Source: Streptococcus sp. 29887
GTDB lineage: Bacteria > Bacillota > Bacilli > Lactobacillales > Streptococcaceae
Assembly (NCBI RefSeq): GCF_032595075.1
Contig: NZ_CP118735.1
Location: 2,240,691 to 2,304,690 of the forward strand
Direction: 5' to 3'
Length of the DNA: 64,000 nt
In this document: in pieces, positions 8,285 to 17,857 of the stretch
Layout of the letters: every line of letters begins with the position of its first letter
How positions within the stretch are numbered: the stretch's first letter is position 1
Position numbers and translations under genes: made by a program
The notes under the pieces: generated by a model
Told to the model about the DNA's origin: nothing
Databases searched by the model: none
The model's input: the letters and a program-made list of their open reading frames with translations, nothing else

Positions 8285-9067
8285 ATGATTCCCTACCCAT
8301 TCTCTTATTTTTCCAGTATTTTTTCTCCTAGAAAAATGTTTGCCAACCGCAGATGGATGAAAGTCTGGCAAGGTCTATTTACTACGCTCTTTTTAGTGTC
8401 CCTCCTAGTCATTCCCAGTTCTCTTCAAACAGTCAGCTTGGAAACCTACCCTCTGGAAAATTTTGTGGAAGGGGTGTATCAACCGCTCAATGAGGATGTC
8501 ATGAATGACCTTAGCCAACATGTAGCTATTGAAAATGGACAATTCACCTATACAGGAAATAGTAGCTGGGAGCAGGTTACCTTTGGCGAAACAGTGCCTA
8601 CAAGCTCTGATTTCTCCTACCAGTTTGGCCAACAAAGTCTGACCATTCGAAAAGGACAGGATATCCTAACCCAGCTCAGCTACGATGGACTGACAAATGC
8701 TGATTTTTCAAGTAGGGAACGATTGACCACCGCCCTTTCAAAGAATTGGTACCAAGCCAATCGGGCAATAGTTGGTCTGAGCATTACCTTGGTATCGACC
8801 ATGATTTTGGCCACCAATCTCCTCTTTATTCTGCTGGGTGCAAGTGGCTTTCTCTACCTGACTAAAAAATCCCGTTTCTTCCATTTTCATACCTTTAAAG
8901 AATGTTTCAATTTCTCCCTGCATTGCTTGGGACTACCAACCATTTTAGCCTGCCTGATTGGGATTTTTGGGCAGCCTGTTACAACTGTTTTGACTGTTCA
9001 AAATATCCTCTTTGTGATAGTATTGATTTGGGTATTTTTCAAAACCAAATTCAGAGATGGGATTTAG
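8285..9067 (+). CDS. malA: Maltodextrin utilization membrane protein (DUF1189)
   Basis: A 260-residue integral membrane protein in the position of pneumococcal MalA between malD and malR. The N-terminal IPYPFSYFSSIFSPRKMF pattern is typical of the DUF1189 family. Membrane segments lie near residues 28-45, 160-185, 208-228 and 235-252, and residues about 48-155 form an extracytoplasmic loop. Its biochemical role is unknown; operon position suggests help in maltodextrin uptake or sensing. ATG at 8285 has an AAAGG site ten bases upstream. The symbol is given by synteny and family resemblance. Confidence 0.75.
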   Translation: MIPYPFSYFSSIFSPRKMFANRRWMKVWQGLFTTLFLVSLLVIPSSLQTVSLETYPLENFVEGVYQPLNEDVMNDLSQHVAIENGQFTYTGNSSWEQVTFGETVPTSSDFSYQFGQQSLTIRKGQDILTQLSYDGLTNADFSSRERLTTALSKNWYQANRAIVGLSITLVSTMILATNLLFILLGASGFLYLTKKSRFFHFHTFKECFNFSLHCLGLPTILACLIGIFGQPVTTVLTVQNILFVIVLIWVFFKTKFRDGI

Positions 9068-9076
9068 GAGGTTCCT

Positions 9077-10060
9077 ATGCGTGCTACCATTAAAGACGTC
9101 GCTAAGTTAGCAGGTGTTTCACCTTCTACCGTTACCCGAGTCATTCAAAACAGCTCTGCTATTAGTCAAAAAACCAAAGACCTAGTTAGAAAGGCTATGG
9201 CTGACCTCAACTACCACCCCAATCTCAATGCTCGTAGTCTGGTTTCCAGCTACACTCAGGTGATTGGCTTGGTACTTCCTGAAGATTCTGATGTCTTCTA
9301 CCAAAACCCTTTCTTCCCGACAGCCCTGCGTGGTATTTCACAGGTGGCTGCTGACCACAATTATGCAATCCAGATTTCTACGGGAAAAAATGAAGAACAA
9401 CGATTGGAAGCTATTTCTCAGATGGTCTATGGAAAACGGGTTGATGGTTTAATTTTCCTTTATTCCAAGCCAGATGACCCACTGGTCCAGCTAGCCATTC
9501 AGCATAAGTTTCCCTTCCTCATTCTCGGTAAGGCAGATTCTCCATTTATCTCCCTAGTCGATAATGACAATATCCAGGCTGGATTTGAAGCGACCAATTA
9601 CTTTATCAATAAGGGCTACAAGAATATTGCCTTTGTCGCTGGTAACAAGGAACTGGTCGTTTCCCAAGACCGTTATTCAGGCTATAAAAACGCCCTCAAA
9701 TCTCATAATATCCCTCTTGACGAAAACAAGGTCAAGTTTGTTTCAGGCTTCCTATTGGAAGACAGTTCCTACAAGATTTCCAAAAAATTACTCAAACAAG
9801 AGATTGATGCTATCGTCACAACCGATACCATGGTGGCAGAAGGGATTGTCAAATACCTCAACGAAGTCGGTACAAAACTCCCTATCATCTCCTTTGACTC
9901 TGTCAAACCAAAATTAGATATTGAAGCCTATGTCGATGTCCACGCCATCAAGCTAGGACGCGTAGCCTTCAACACCCTTCACCAAATCATCAGTGACAAC
10001 AAGGATGACAAGCAGGTTTGCTACCGCCGTGTCATTCCACATACCATTACTGAACTTTAA
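9077..10060 (+). CDS. malR: LacI-family maltose operon repressor
   Basis: A 327-residue LacI/GalR regulator. The DNA-binding domain is at the extreme N-terminus (TIKDVAKLAGVSPSTVTRVIQ), with the hinge helix around NLNARSLVS. A periplasmic-binding-like effector domain follows, with the usual GLVLPEDSD, VDGLIFLYS and TTDTMVAEGI landmarks. Start ATG at 9077 follows a perfect GGAGG. It is encoded inside the operon it should repress, and operator-like sequences occur at both mal promoters at 4461-4475 and 4682-4693. Effector is presumably maltose or maltotriose (family knowledge). Confidence 0.93.
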   Translation: MRATIKDVAKLAGVSPSTVTRVIQNSSAISQKTKDLVRKAMADLNYHPNLNARSLVSSYTQVIGLVLPEDSDVFYQNPFFPTALRGISQVAADHNYAIQISTGKNEEQRLEAISQMVYGKRVDGLIFLYSKPDDPLVQLAIQHKFPFLILGKADSPFISLVDNDNIQAGFEATNYFINKGYKNIAFVAGNKELVVSQDRYSGYKNALKSHNIPLDENKVKFVSGFLLEDSSYKISKKLLKQEIDAIVTTDTMVAEGIVKYLNEVGTKLPIISFDSVKPKLDIEAYVDVHAIKLGRVAFNTLHQIISDNKDDKQVCYRRVIPHTITEL

Positions 10061-10083
10061 CTTAGAAAGGAGCCGTTCGGCTC

Positions 10084-12135
10084 ATGGCATTACGACAATT
10101 TCAAGCATTTCTAGATGATGTAGCTACTATTCGCTTGGTTATGGAAAAACGATTTGATACCGAGCACATGAGTTTTTCCCTCGAGTCCGACGATGCCACA
10201 TCTCAACTTTTCATTCATTCCTGTCTAGAGGTAGAAAACCTGGTTCTCTACTATCTGACCAGCCTACACGCCTTAAATTTGGACAAGGACTATGCCATTT
10301 ACGATCAAGACCGCAATAAAACGGAACTAGGCTATGGTCATATTGTCCGCTCTGCTATTTTCGAACAAAACTATACCTATGATGGCAGTGATTTGGGGGC
10401 AACTTATAGCCCTCAGTCCACAAGTTTCAAACTCTGGGCACCTATCTCCAAGCAGGTATTTTTAGTCCTTGAAGGGACACCATATGCTATGACAAAGGGT
10501 TCAAAAGGTGTCTGGCAGGTCACAGTAGAGGGAGATTTGGACAGTCAAAGCTACCACTATCTCCACAAAGTCAATGGCGAGTGGACTTCTGTTCATGACC
10601 CCTACGCCCTTTCATCCAAGGCAAACTCTGGCGATAGCTATGTCATCAACCCAAATAAACTTCATAAGGTTCGTCGCGCCAAGACCCAACGACCGATTTC
10701 TCAAGCTATTGTCTATGAAATGAGTGTCCGCGACTTCTCTTGGCAGACAGAAGCTGGCTTCAAACACCGTAGTCAATTCCTCGGTCTGACCGAATCACCT
10801 GTCTTGGACGGTATGAAACTAGGAATGGACTATATCAAAAATCTGGGCGTTACCCATATTCAGCTTCTTCCTGTTTATGATTTTGGTAGTGTGGATGAAA
10901 ACAAACCCCAGGCTGTTTATAACTGGGGCTACGACCCTATGCAGTACAACCTGCCAGAAGGCTCCTTCTCCAGCCTACCAAACGACCCCTATGCTCGTAT
11001 TTTAGAACTCCAGGAAGCCATTCAAGCCTATCACGATGCAGATATTTCCGTCAATATGGACGTTGTTTACAACCATGTTTATCATGCTGAGAAATACGCA
11101 TTCGAGCTAATTGTCCCTGGTTATTTCTACCGTTACAACGAGCATGGTATGCGGACGGATGGAACCTTTTGCGGCAACGATGTCGCTAGCGAACGCAGCA
11201 TGGTCCGTAACTACATCAAGCAATCCCTCCGCCAATGGACCAGTATCTATGGTTTTGATGGCTTCCGTTTCGACTTGATGGGGATTTTGGACAGCCAAAC
11301 CATCAACCAAATCCAAGAGGAATTGTCAGCCATTCATCCAAATATCTATCTCTATGGCGAAGGTTGGAAGATGGCAACTGGTCTAGACTATGAAAAACTA
11401 GCCCACCAGTACAATGCAGACCAGCTTCCAGAAGTAAGTTTCTTCAACGATGACTATCGTGATACCTTTAAGAAACTCTTGCTCAACCCTACCCGTCTAG
11501 TTGACAAACAACTACACGAAAAAGTGCAACATCTCCTGACTGGAAGTCGCTACAGCCACTTCATCACACCGCAACAGTCACTTAACTACATCGAGTGTCA
11601 TGACAATGCGACAGCCTTTGACTACTTCCATATTGAACATCCAGACTGGACACCTCAGCAACAAAAACGAGCTGCTAGCTTTGGGCTACAATTGGTCCTC
11701 ATTTCTCAAGGAATGGCCTTTATCCATAGCGGACAAGAATTCTTCCGTACCAAAGATGAGATTGATAATACTTACAATATTCCGGATAGAATCAATCGAC
11801 TAGACTGGACACGGGCTGTTCACTATAAGGAACATATCGAGTTTATCCAAGAATTGATTGCCTTCCGTAAGAACAATCCAATTCTAAGTCAGGACAGCTA
11901 TGAAACCATTCAAGAAACCTGTGATTTCTACTGGCTGACCGAGTATGTCCTCCGCTATCAAGTCACAAATGGCGACAAGACTATCCAGTTCATTATCAAC
12001 TTTGCTGACAGCGATTTTGTTTTCGAAAACGAAAAAGAGCAAACCATTCGCTTCAACTTCCCACCAGTTGACGATAAAAAAGCCCAGCAAATTACCCTTG
12101 CTGGACAAAGTATTTGTATTTTGGAAGATAAATAG
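10084..12135 (+). CDS. pulA: Type I pullulanase (intracellular)
   Basis: A 683-residue GH13 debranching enzyme for alpha-1,6 linkages. The diagnostic YNWGYDP motif is near residue 279, region II GFRFDLMG holds the nucleophile Asp near residue 397, LYGEGW the acid/base Glu near 424, and IECHDN is region IV. A carbohydrate-binding/N domain (residues about 100-200) precedes the barrel. There is no signal peptide or cell wall anchor, unlike the large surface pullulanase SpuA, so it acts on imported branched dextrins. It lies 23 nt after malR behind AAGGAG, with a small GAGCC/GGCTC stem next to the start. It completes a pathway of import, debranching and transglycosylation by MalQ. Confidence 0.92.
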   Translation: MALRQFQAFLDDVATIRLVMEKRFDTEHMSFSLESDDATSQLFIHSCLEVENLVLYYLTSLHALNLDKDYAIYDQDRNKTELGYGHIVRSAIFEQNYTYDGSDLGATYSPQSTSFKLWAPISKQVFLVLEGTPYAMTKGSKGVWQVTVEGDLDSQSYHYLHKVNGEWTSVHDPYALSSKANSGDSYVINPNKLHKVRRAKTQRPISQAIVYEMSVRDFSWQTEAGFKHRSQFLGLTESPVLDGMKLGMDYIKNLGVTHIQLLPVYDFGSVDENKPQAVYNWGYDPMQYNLPEGSFSSLPNDPYARILELQEAIQAYHDADISVNMDVVYNHVYHAEKYAFELIVPGYFYRYNEHGMRTDGTFCGNDVASERSMVRNYIKQSLRQWTSIYGFDGFRFDLMGILDSQTINQIQEELSAIHPNIYLYGEGWKMATGLDYEKLAHQYNADQLPEVSFFNDDYRDTFKKLLLNPTRLVDKQLHEKVQHLLTGSRYSHFITPQQSLNYIECHDNATAFDYFHIEHPDWTPQQQKRAASFGLQLVLISQGMAFIHSGQEFFRTKDEIDNTYNIPDRINRLDWTRAVHYKEHIEFIQELIAFRKNNPILSQDSYETIQETCDFYWLTEYVLRYQVTNGDKTIQFIINFADSDFVFENEKEQTIRFNFPPVDDKKAQQITLAGQSICILEDK

Positions 12136-12211
12136 GACCTAAGACGGATGTTAGCGAAAGAAATATAGGCTATACTATAGTCACTCCTAAATATTTTTCA
12201 TAAATCTCCTT

Positions 12212-12243
12212 AAAACTCACCAGTTTTGCTGGTGAGTTTTTTG
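12212..12243 (+). terminator. Terminator of the mal operon
   Basis: AAAACTCACCAG (12212-12223) pairs with CTGGTGAGTTTT (12229-12240), followed by T residues. Confidence 0.85.
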
Positions 12244-12249
12244 TGTACC

Positions 12250-12278
12250 AAAAAACAACCCAGCGTTTGACTGGGTTG
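12250..12278 (-). terminator. Terminator of the aspS-yitT-nrdI operon
   Basis: CAACCCAG (12256-12263) and CTGGGTTG (12271-12278) form a stem; on the minus strand it is followed by TTTTTT. Confidence 0.8.
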
Positions 12279-12284
12279 AAGATT

Positions 12285-12737
12285 TCACATCAATTCTATG
12301 ATTTTCCGACCAATGCGTTCAATATCATTCTGCATACCACGAAGTTCAAAGGTATCAATAACAGGGAATCCAAAGCGCTCAGAATACTGCTTGGCAGTCA
12401 GACAATACTGGTTGTTGAAATTTCGATTGCCTGAACCAACAACACCCAAACAGAGCTCCGCATTGTTCTCAAAAGCAATAAAATCACCTAAAGGATTGGT
12501 CAAAATCTCCACATCTCCATTATCCACTCCATTCCCACCTTCTAAATACGTTGGTAGAAAAGCCACAAAAGGCGCGTCGAGTTGATAAAAAGGAATATCC
12601 TGCTTAACCAGGTCTTTGACATGAACCAGTTCAAGGTCCCAATCAGTTTGAAATTGAAAAAAGGACTTCAAACGTTTTACAAAACTTTCCGTATTGCCAC
12701 TCAAACTGATATATACCAGATAGATTTTTTTCTTCAT
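12285..12737 (-). CDS. nrdI: NrdI-like flavodoxin protein
   Basis: A 150-residue flavoprotein that supplies the oxidant for assembling the Mn-tyrosyl cofactor of class Ib ribonucleotide reductase. The flavin-binding N-terminus reads KIYLVYISLSGNTESFVKRL, and VVGSGNRNFNNQYCLTAKQY is the typical NrdI core. I use the start at 12737 (MKKKIYLV); a longer in-frame start at 12794 would lie inside the upstream yitT-like gene. The stop of that gene is one base away, so translation is probably coupled. No nrdE or nrdF is adjacent, so this may be the stand-alone NrdI seen in streptococci. Confidence 0.88.
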   Translation of the reverse strand: MKKKIYLVYISLSGNTESFVKRLKSFFQFQTDWDLELVHVKDLVKQDIPFYQLDAPFVAFLPTYLEGGNGVDNGDVEILTNPLGDFIAFENNAELCLGVVGSGNRNFNNQYCLTAKQYSERFGFPVIDTFELRGMQNDIERIGRKIIELM

Positions 12738-12738
12738 C

Positions 12739-13677
12739 CTACTCACTCTCCACAAAATACCCGATAATATTGACATTGTCCGCGACAGATACAAAAGCTC
12801 TTGGGTCTGCTTTTTTCATAATTTGCTTAAATTCACTAAACTCCGCACGAGTGATAATGGTAATCAAAACAGTCTTTTGCTCATGATTGTAGGCACCCTC
12901 CGCACCATTGATGATAGTCACACCGCGATTGAGTTTCTTGTGAATTTGTTTAATAACTCGGTCTGGTTGATTGGTAATAATCATAGCCTGCATCCGCTTT
13001 TGCTTGACAAAAATAGCATCTGTCATCCGACTAGAGATAAAAAGTGCCACCATGGAATACAGGGCATACTTCCAGCCAAATGTCATCCCCGCTATCAGCA
13101 TAATCATAATATTGACAATCAGAGAAATGGAGCCAACCTGTCGCCCTGTTTTCTTTCGAATAAGAATGGAAACAATATCAGTTCCACCACTAGATACATT
13201 ATTCCTAAGGGCAAAACCAATTCCTGTACCGAGCATAAGCCCACCGAAAATCGCATTGACCAGAGGATCAGTTGTCAGTGTGACCGGAGGCATAAACTGA
13301 ATAAACAAGGAGCTAAGAGATACAGTGATAAAGGTAAAAATAGTAAATTTGTAGCCAATTTTATACCAGGCTATAACGAGCAAGGGAATATTGAGGGCAT
13401 AATATACCACAGCGATTGGTAAATCCCAACCCGCATAAGAAGCAGCTAAGGCAGAAACTATCTGAGCTATACCAGTTACTCCTGATGAATAGACATTCCC
13501 TGGTCGAAAGAAAAAATTCACCGCAATACTAGATAGGAGCCCATAAATAATGGACCCCGATATCCGTTCTGCATATTTTTCTCGAGAAATTCCCGAAATA
13601 ACTGACCAAAATTTATTCTTCTTAGCCAAACGTAGAAAGCGTACACGCTGTTTTCTGAAAAATTTATTCATTTTCAA
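12739..13677 (-). CDS. YitT family membrane protein (DUF161/DUF2179)
   Basis: A 312-residue membrane protein of unknown function. A basic N-terminus precedes five or six membrane segments ([16 protein letters not shown], then [33 protein letters not shown]). The conserved [17 protein letters not shown] stretch of the family follows, and the C-terminal cytoplasmic DUF2179 domain has [18 protein letters not shown]. Its start overlaps the end of aspS by 14 nt. The window holds a second member at 54830. Function is not known; do not read the aspS linkage as functional beyond operon membership. Confidence 0.88.
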   Translation of the reverse strand: MKMNKFFRKQRVRFLRLAKKNKFWSVISGISREKYAERISGSIIYGLLSSIAVNFFFRPGNVYSSGVTGIAQIVSALAASYAGWDLPIAVVYYALNIPLLVIAWYKIGYKFTIFTFITVSLSSLFIQFMPPVTLTTDPLVNAIFGGLMLGTGIGFALRNNVSSGGTDIVSILIRKKTGRQVGSISLIVNIMIMLIAGMTFGWKYALYSMVALFISSRMTDAIFVKQKRMQAMIITNQPDRVIKQIHKKLNRGVTIINGAEGAYNHEQKTVLITIITRAEFSEFKQIMKKADPRAFVSVADNVNIIGYFVESE

Positions 13678-15415
13678 GTGTAATGTCTAAAGCCAATTCC
13701 TCTAATTGAGCTGATGCAACCGTACTTGGTGCCTGTGTCATCGGATCAGATGCCTTGTTATTCTTTGGAAAGGCGATCACTTCACGGATGTTGTCCTCAC
13801 CAGCCAAGAGCATGACAAAACGGTCCAAACCGATAGCCAATCCACCATGTGGTGGGAAACCATAGTCCATAGCTTCTAGCAAGAAACCAAACTGCTCATG
13901 GGCATCCTCTGCAGAGAAGCCAAGTGCCTTGAACATCTGCTCCTGCATCTCTTTCTGGTTGATACGAAGGCTACCGCCACCAAGCTCATAACCGTTTAGA
14001 ACAATGTCATAGGCAACCGCACGTACTTGTGCCAAATCACCATCCAAATGATGAGCTGTTTCTTCCGTTGGCAAGGTGAATGGGTGGTGGGCACTCATGT
14101 AACGACCTTCTTCTTCAGACCACTCAAACATCGGCCAATCCACAATCCAAAGGAAGTTGAACTTACTTTCGTCAATCAATCCTTGTTCCTTGGCCAAACG
14201 GTTGCGCAAGGCACCCAAGGTATTATTGGCTACTTCCAATTCATCTGCCACAAAGAGGACTAAATCCTTGTCTTCTAACTGTAAACTTGCTGTCAAGTTT
14301 GCTGTAATGTCTGTCAAGAACTTGGCAACTGGACCAGTTAATTCTCCCTTGTCTACTTTAACCCAAGCAAGTCCCTTAGCACCAAATTGTTTGGCGTATT
14401 CTGTTAATTTATCAATGTCTTTACGTGAGTAGCTATCCGCCGCACCTTTGACCACAATAGCCTTTACAACAGGTGCTTCTGAGAAGACTTTGAAGTCAAC
14501 TTCCTTGACAGTATCTGTCAAGTCTTGCAAAAGCATCTCAAAACGAGTATCTGGCTTGTCTGAACCATAGAAGTTCATAGCATGGTCATAGGACATACGT
14601 GGGAATGGCAAGGTCACATCGATTCCTTTGGTATCTTTCAAGACCTTAGCAATCAAGCCTTCTACGATGTCTTGGATTTCAACTTCAGTCAAGAATGAAG
14701 TTTCCAAGTCAACCTGTGTAAACTCAGGTTGACGGTCCCCACGCAAATCTTCGTCGCGGAAACACTTAACGATTTGGTAATAACGGTCAAAACCAGCATT
14801 CATCAATAGCTGCTTAGTAATCTGTGGGCTTTGTGGAAGGGCATAGAAGTGACCTTTTGACACACGAGAAGGTACCAAGTAGTCACGCGCACCTTCTGGC
14901 GTTGACTTGGTCAACATTGGCGTTTCCACATCGATAAATTCAAGCTCGTCTAGGTAGTTACGAATGCTGTGGGTTACAGCTGCACGCAATTTGAAGTTGT
15001 TAAGCATTTCTGGACGACGAAGGTCCAAATAGCGATAGCGCAAACGTGTATCGTCACTGGCTTCAATACCATCCTTGATTTCAAATGGCGTTGTCTTAGC
15101 TGTATTAAGCACTGTCAAGCTGGTTACTTGCAGTTCAACCGCTCCTGTTGGAATATTGTCGTTGGCTTGCTCACGCTCCACAACCGTTCCTGTTACTTCG
15201 ATAACAAACTCACTGCGGAGGCTTTCAGCAGTTGCCATGAGATCTTGGTCTACAAGTTCTGGATTGATGACCAATTGCATAATACCTTCGCGGTCACGCA
15301 AGTCGATGAAAATCAAGCCACCCAAGTCACGACGGCGGCCAACCCAACCTTTCAAAGTAATTTCCTGTCCGACATGCTCCTTACGAACACGTCCAGCATA
15401 CATAGAACGTTTCAT
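13664..15415 (-). CDS. aspS: Aspartyl-tRNA synthetase
   Basis: A 583-residue class II enzyme that charges tRNA-Asp. The N-terminal OB-fold anticodon-binding domain ([22 protein letters not shown]) is followed by motif 1 and motif 2 of the catalytic core ([20 protein letters not shown]), the bacterial-type GAD insertion, and motif 3 ([15 protein letters not shown]) near the C-terminus. Length is normal for the bacterial type. Start ATG at 15413-15415 follows GAGGAAG. A TATAAA -10 lies about 25 nt upstream. It leads the aspS-yitT-nrdI operon. Confidence 0.97.
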   Translation of the reverse strand: MKRSMYAGRVRKEHVGQEITLKGWVGRRRDLGGLIFIDLRDREGIMQLVINPELVDQDLMATAESLRSEFVIEVTGTVVEREQANDNIPTGAVELQVTSLTVLNTAKTTPFEIKDGIEASDDTRLRYRYLDLRRPEMLNNFKLRAAVTHSIRNYLDELEFIDVETPMLTKSTPEGARDYLVPSRVSKGHFYALPQSPQITKQLLMNAGFDRYYQIVKCFRDEDLRGDRQPEFTQVDLETSFLTEVEIQDIVEGLIAKVLKDTKGIDVTLPFPRMSYDHAMNFYGSDKPDTRFEMLLQDLTDTVKEVDFKVFSEAPVVKAIVVKGAADSYSRKDIDKLTEYAKQFGAKGLAWVKVDKGELTGPVAKFLTDITANLTASLQLEDKDLVLFVADELEVANNTLGALRNRLAKEQGLIDESKFNFLWIVDWPMFEWSEEEGRYMSAHHPFTLPTEETAHHLDGDLAQVRAVAYDIVLNGYELGGGSLRINQKEMQEQMFKALGFSAEDAHEQFGFLLEAMDYGFPPHGGLAIGLDRFVMLLAGEDNIREVIAFPKNNKASDPMTQAPSTVASAQLEELALDITLENE

Positions 15416-15499
15416 TTTCTTCCTCTTTTACTGATTTTATACCTATTCATTCTACCATAAAATAGCTGATTTTTGGGAGAAATTGCCGAGAAAAAATCG

Positions 15500-15525
15500 A
15501 AAAACCAGCCCTAGTTGACTGGTTT
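15500..15525 (-). terminator. Terminator after the GNAT pseudogene
   Basis: AACCAG (15503-15508) pairs with CTGGTT (15519-15524). On the minus strand a T-run follows. It overlaps the 3' end of the coding remnant. Confidence 0.55.
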
Positions 15526-16183
15526 GCTGTATAGCATATCCAAATGCGGAATATCATCCTCCAAATATACTTCAGAAACTGGCTTAAAGCCAAGCGATTG
15601 ATAGAATTTTTCCAAATAGGCTTGGGCCCCAATTTTAATCTGACTTTCTTTCCATTCATTTGTAATGTAATGGATAGCTTGTTCCATCATTGGCCGACCC
15701 AATCCTTTACCACGATGACTTGGCTTGATGACCACACGACCGATGGAAACTTCATCATAACTTAGACCAGCCGGCAATATTCTCAAATAAGCCACCAACT
15801 CCCCATTGTCTATACCTAAAAGATGAAGACAGTTTGGATCCTTTCCAGCAACTTCAGGATAGGGACAGGCTTGTTCAAGCACAAATTAAGTCTTTTAGTT
15901 TACTTTTAGTACGAGGCAACGAGCTGCAAGCTGCTTGTACAGTCGAGTGACTGTACAAGGTTGGAGATAGCACTTGCGAAGCAAGTTACTTCTACAAAGT
16001 ACGGTAAAGTGAGTTCAAACACTCCAGTGGAGTGTTTGAAGTTGGAAATAAGGAAACGGAGTTTCCTCGTCCGTCGAAGTAATAAAAGAAAAACTAAATG
16101 ACTGATACATTGGTCCGAAGTGTCAAGATAGTGTAAAGTTCCTGTAAACTAAGTTGGTCAAATTCTTTAATTTCCCACTTCAT
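15511..16183 (-). pseudogene. ElaA-like GNAT acetyltransferase, split by a BOX-like element
   Basis: The 5' part, 16094-16183, encodes an ElaA-like N-terminus (MKWEIKEFDQLSLQEL through LRTNV) with a good AGGAGG site. It then runs into the inserted element and stops. The 3' part, 15511-15886, resumes in the correct sense with FVLEQACPYPEV, the acetyl-CoA loop HRGKGLG, and the family C-terminus. Joining at the duplicated AT (15885-15886 / 16105-16106) restores LRTNV-FVLEQACPYPE in frame, giving a protein of about 150 residues, the normal ElaA length. The 3' ORF could start at a GTG but would lack its first beta strand, so it is probably inactive. Confidence 0.85.
15887..16104. repeat. BOX-like modular intergenic repeat (MITE-like)
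   Basis: A 218-bp insertion flanked by AT. Its ends form an imperfect inverted repeat: the left edge has AGTCTTTTAGTTTACTTTTA, and the right edge read on the other strand has AGTCATTTAGTTTTTCTTTTA. It contains four perfect hairpins: 15934-15959 (11-bp arms), 15972-15986, 16014-16040 (12-bp arms) and 16052-16066. The hairpins are linked by short spacers such as GTTGGAGATAG and GTTGGAAATAA. The internal TTGCGAAGCAAGT...TAC...ACGGTAAAGTGA pattern resembles pneumococcal boxB/boxC. No coding capacity is seen, so movement would need a transposase in trans. Confidence 0.75.
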
Positions 16184-16192
16184 ACATTCCTC

Positions 16193-17104
16193 CTATGGCA
16201 AAATGTTGCCTGCACTTCTGTAAATCTCGTACCATTCTTGTCTAGTTAAAGTAATCTGGCTAGCTTGAGCAATCTTGGTCAGGCGATCTGAATTCATGGA
16301 ACCTACAATGGTTTGAATTTTCGCTGGATGGCGCAATATCCAAGCAACGACAATGGTTTCATGTGAAACATGGTACCGCTCTGCTATTTCCCCAATGGTC
16401 TGATTTAAAAGAGCATAGTCGGGATGGTTGGCGAAAATACCTCGTTGCAAATCAATCAGAAAAGGTGACCAAGCCTGAATAGTGATTTTTTTGAGCTGGC
16501 AATAATCAATCAAACCTCCATCCCGCATGGTTGCAGCATCGTCTTTCATATTGACATGGAGTCCTGCATCTATCAAAGGAGTATGAGCTGGCGAAAGTTG
16601 GAGCTGATTGACCGCTAGGGGCTGGTCCAGATAGGACTGAAGTAATTCCATTTGGTAGATATTCTGGTTGCTGACGCCGAAATGATGAACCTTCCCTGCT
16701 TTTTTCAAGAGATAAAAGGCTTCTGCCACCTCCTCTGCTTCCATCAGAGCATCTGGACGGTGAAGAGCCAAAACATCCAGATAATCTGTATCTAAACGCT
16801 TGAGAATGCCGTCCACAGACTCCAAGATATAGTCCTTTGAAAAATCAAAATAGCCCTTACGAATACCACATTTGGACTGGAGAATCATGTCCTCACGCTT
16901 GAGGCCTGCCAGTTTTGCACCCTGGGCAAAACGAATTTCAGATTCTCCCTGACCATAAATATCCGCATGATCGAAAAAGTTAATTCCTTGTTCAAGGACT
17001 GTTTTCAAGACCTGGGCTGTTTCCTTCTCGCTCAAACTTGCCATTCGCATACAGCCAAGACCAATTCGCGATACTTCCAGTCCAGTTTGTCCTAATCTTT
17101 GCAT
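16193..17104 (-). CDS. Aldo/keto reductase
   Basis: A 303-residue NAD(P)H-dependent oxidoreductase with the TIM-barrel AKR pattern. The catalytic set is visible as FDHADIYG (Asp and Tyr), the Lys in ILQSKCGI, and the His in LALHRPDAL; YHVSHETIVVAWILRHPA near the C-terminus is family-typical. ATG at 17102-17104 is chosen because AGGAGG lies just upstream; an in-frame ATG at 17158 has no site. Substrate is unknown; the sequence resembles the YdhF/YcsN group. A degenerate parS-like palindrome lies inside the gene (16355-16370). The gene appears monocistronic. Confidence 0.9.
   Translation of the reverse strand: MQRLGQTGLEVSRIGLGCMRMASLSEKETAQVLKTVLEQGINFFDHADIYGQGESEIRFAQGAKLAGLKREDMILQSKCGIRKGYFDFSKDYILESVDGILKRLDTDYLDVLALHRPDALMEAEEVAEAFYLLKKAGKVHHFGVSNQNIYQMELLQSYLDQPLAVNQLQLSPAHTPLIDAGLHVNMKDDAATMRDGGLIDYCQLKKITIQAWSPFLIDLQRGIFANHPDYALLNQTIGEIAERYHVSHETIVVAWILRHPAKIQTIVGSMNSDRLTKIAQASQITLTRQEWYEIYRSAGNILP
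16355..16370. other. Degenerate parS-like palindrome
   Basis: GGTTTCATGTGAAACA matches 14 of 16 positions of the TGTTTCACGTGAAACA parS consensus. One mismatch is in the central CG, so binding would be weaker than at 45923 and 61114. Confidence 0.35.
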
Positions 17105-17170
17105 ATACTTGCCTCCTCTTCTGACTTCATTATATACGAAAAAAGAGATTGTCGCCAATCTCTCACCCTC

Positions 17171-17857
17171 TCATAAGGTTTTCTTCTTTTGTGCCAACTT
17201 GCTAATGCTAATCTCAATCGAATCATTGATACTGAGCAAGGTATCAATCACCTGTTTGTCGGACAAATTCGAATCCAAATCAACATTGTAGACTAATTCC
17301 AGACTATTGCTTTTTTTAATATTCTTAATGCTGACCAATTCTACATACTTACAAGCATTGATAAAAGTAGCTTCAAACAGCAGTTCATAATCCAACTCCC
17401 TTGGAACTCGAATAGTGATATTCCGTCTGGTTTGACTAACTGCCGCAAAGGAAGAATTTTCCAAGAATAGCAAGACTAGGCAAACAAAGAGCGTAAAAAT
17501 CGTTGCTAGGATGATAAATCCCATACCGCAGGCCAGGCCAATACCTGTTGCAATAAAGACCATCAAGAGTTCCTTAGCTCCACCTGCTGCCGAACGAAAA
17601 CGAATCATCCCAAAGGTCCCTGCAATCGCCACACTGGTTCCCAAGTTTCCATTGACCATAAAAATAATCATGGTCATGAGAACTGGGAGAACCGTCAAGG
17701 TAATCACAAATTCCTTAGAATAAAGGGTTTTGTATTTATAAACTACGGCAATAATCAGACCTAGAACCAAGCTGACCACTAAACTGGTTGCCAGCATAGA
17801 AGGCTCTGCAGGCCCTGTATTGCTTTCAAAGATACTTTTAAACAATTGCTCTTTCAA
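17171..17857 (-). CDS. DUF4956 membrane protein
   Basis: A 228-residue membrane protein with three or four N-terminal membrane segments: LVVSLVLGLIIAVVYKY, FVITLTVLPVLMTMIIFMV, and the GTSVAIAGTFGMIRFRSAAGG region characteristic of DUF4956. A cytoplasmic C-terminal domain (residues about 140-228) follows. The start overlaps the end of the VTC-like gene by 20 nt, so the two are translationally linked. VTC/DUF4956 pairs recur in many bacteria, often beside CotH-like or PepSY proteins. Together they may make, sense or export polyphosphate or a related polymer, but this is inference. Confidence 0.85.
   Translation of the reverse strand: MKEQLFKSIFESNTGPAEPSMLATSLVVSLVLGLIIAVVYKYKTLYSKEFVITLTVLPVLMTMIIFMVNGNLGTSVAIAGTFGMIRFRSAAGGAKELLMVFIATGIGLACGMGFIILATIFTLFVCLVLLFLENSSFAAVSQTRRNITIRVPRELDYELLFEATFINACKYVELVSIKNIKKSNSLELVYNVDLDSNLSDKQVIDTLLSINDSIEISISKLAQKKKTL

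Noticed and set aside
15511..15882. Intact GNAT gene starting at GTG 15882
   Set aside because: The upstream half of the ElaA-like protein is found at 16094-16183 on the far side of an inserted element; the short version lacks the N-terminal strand, so it is called a pseudogene.
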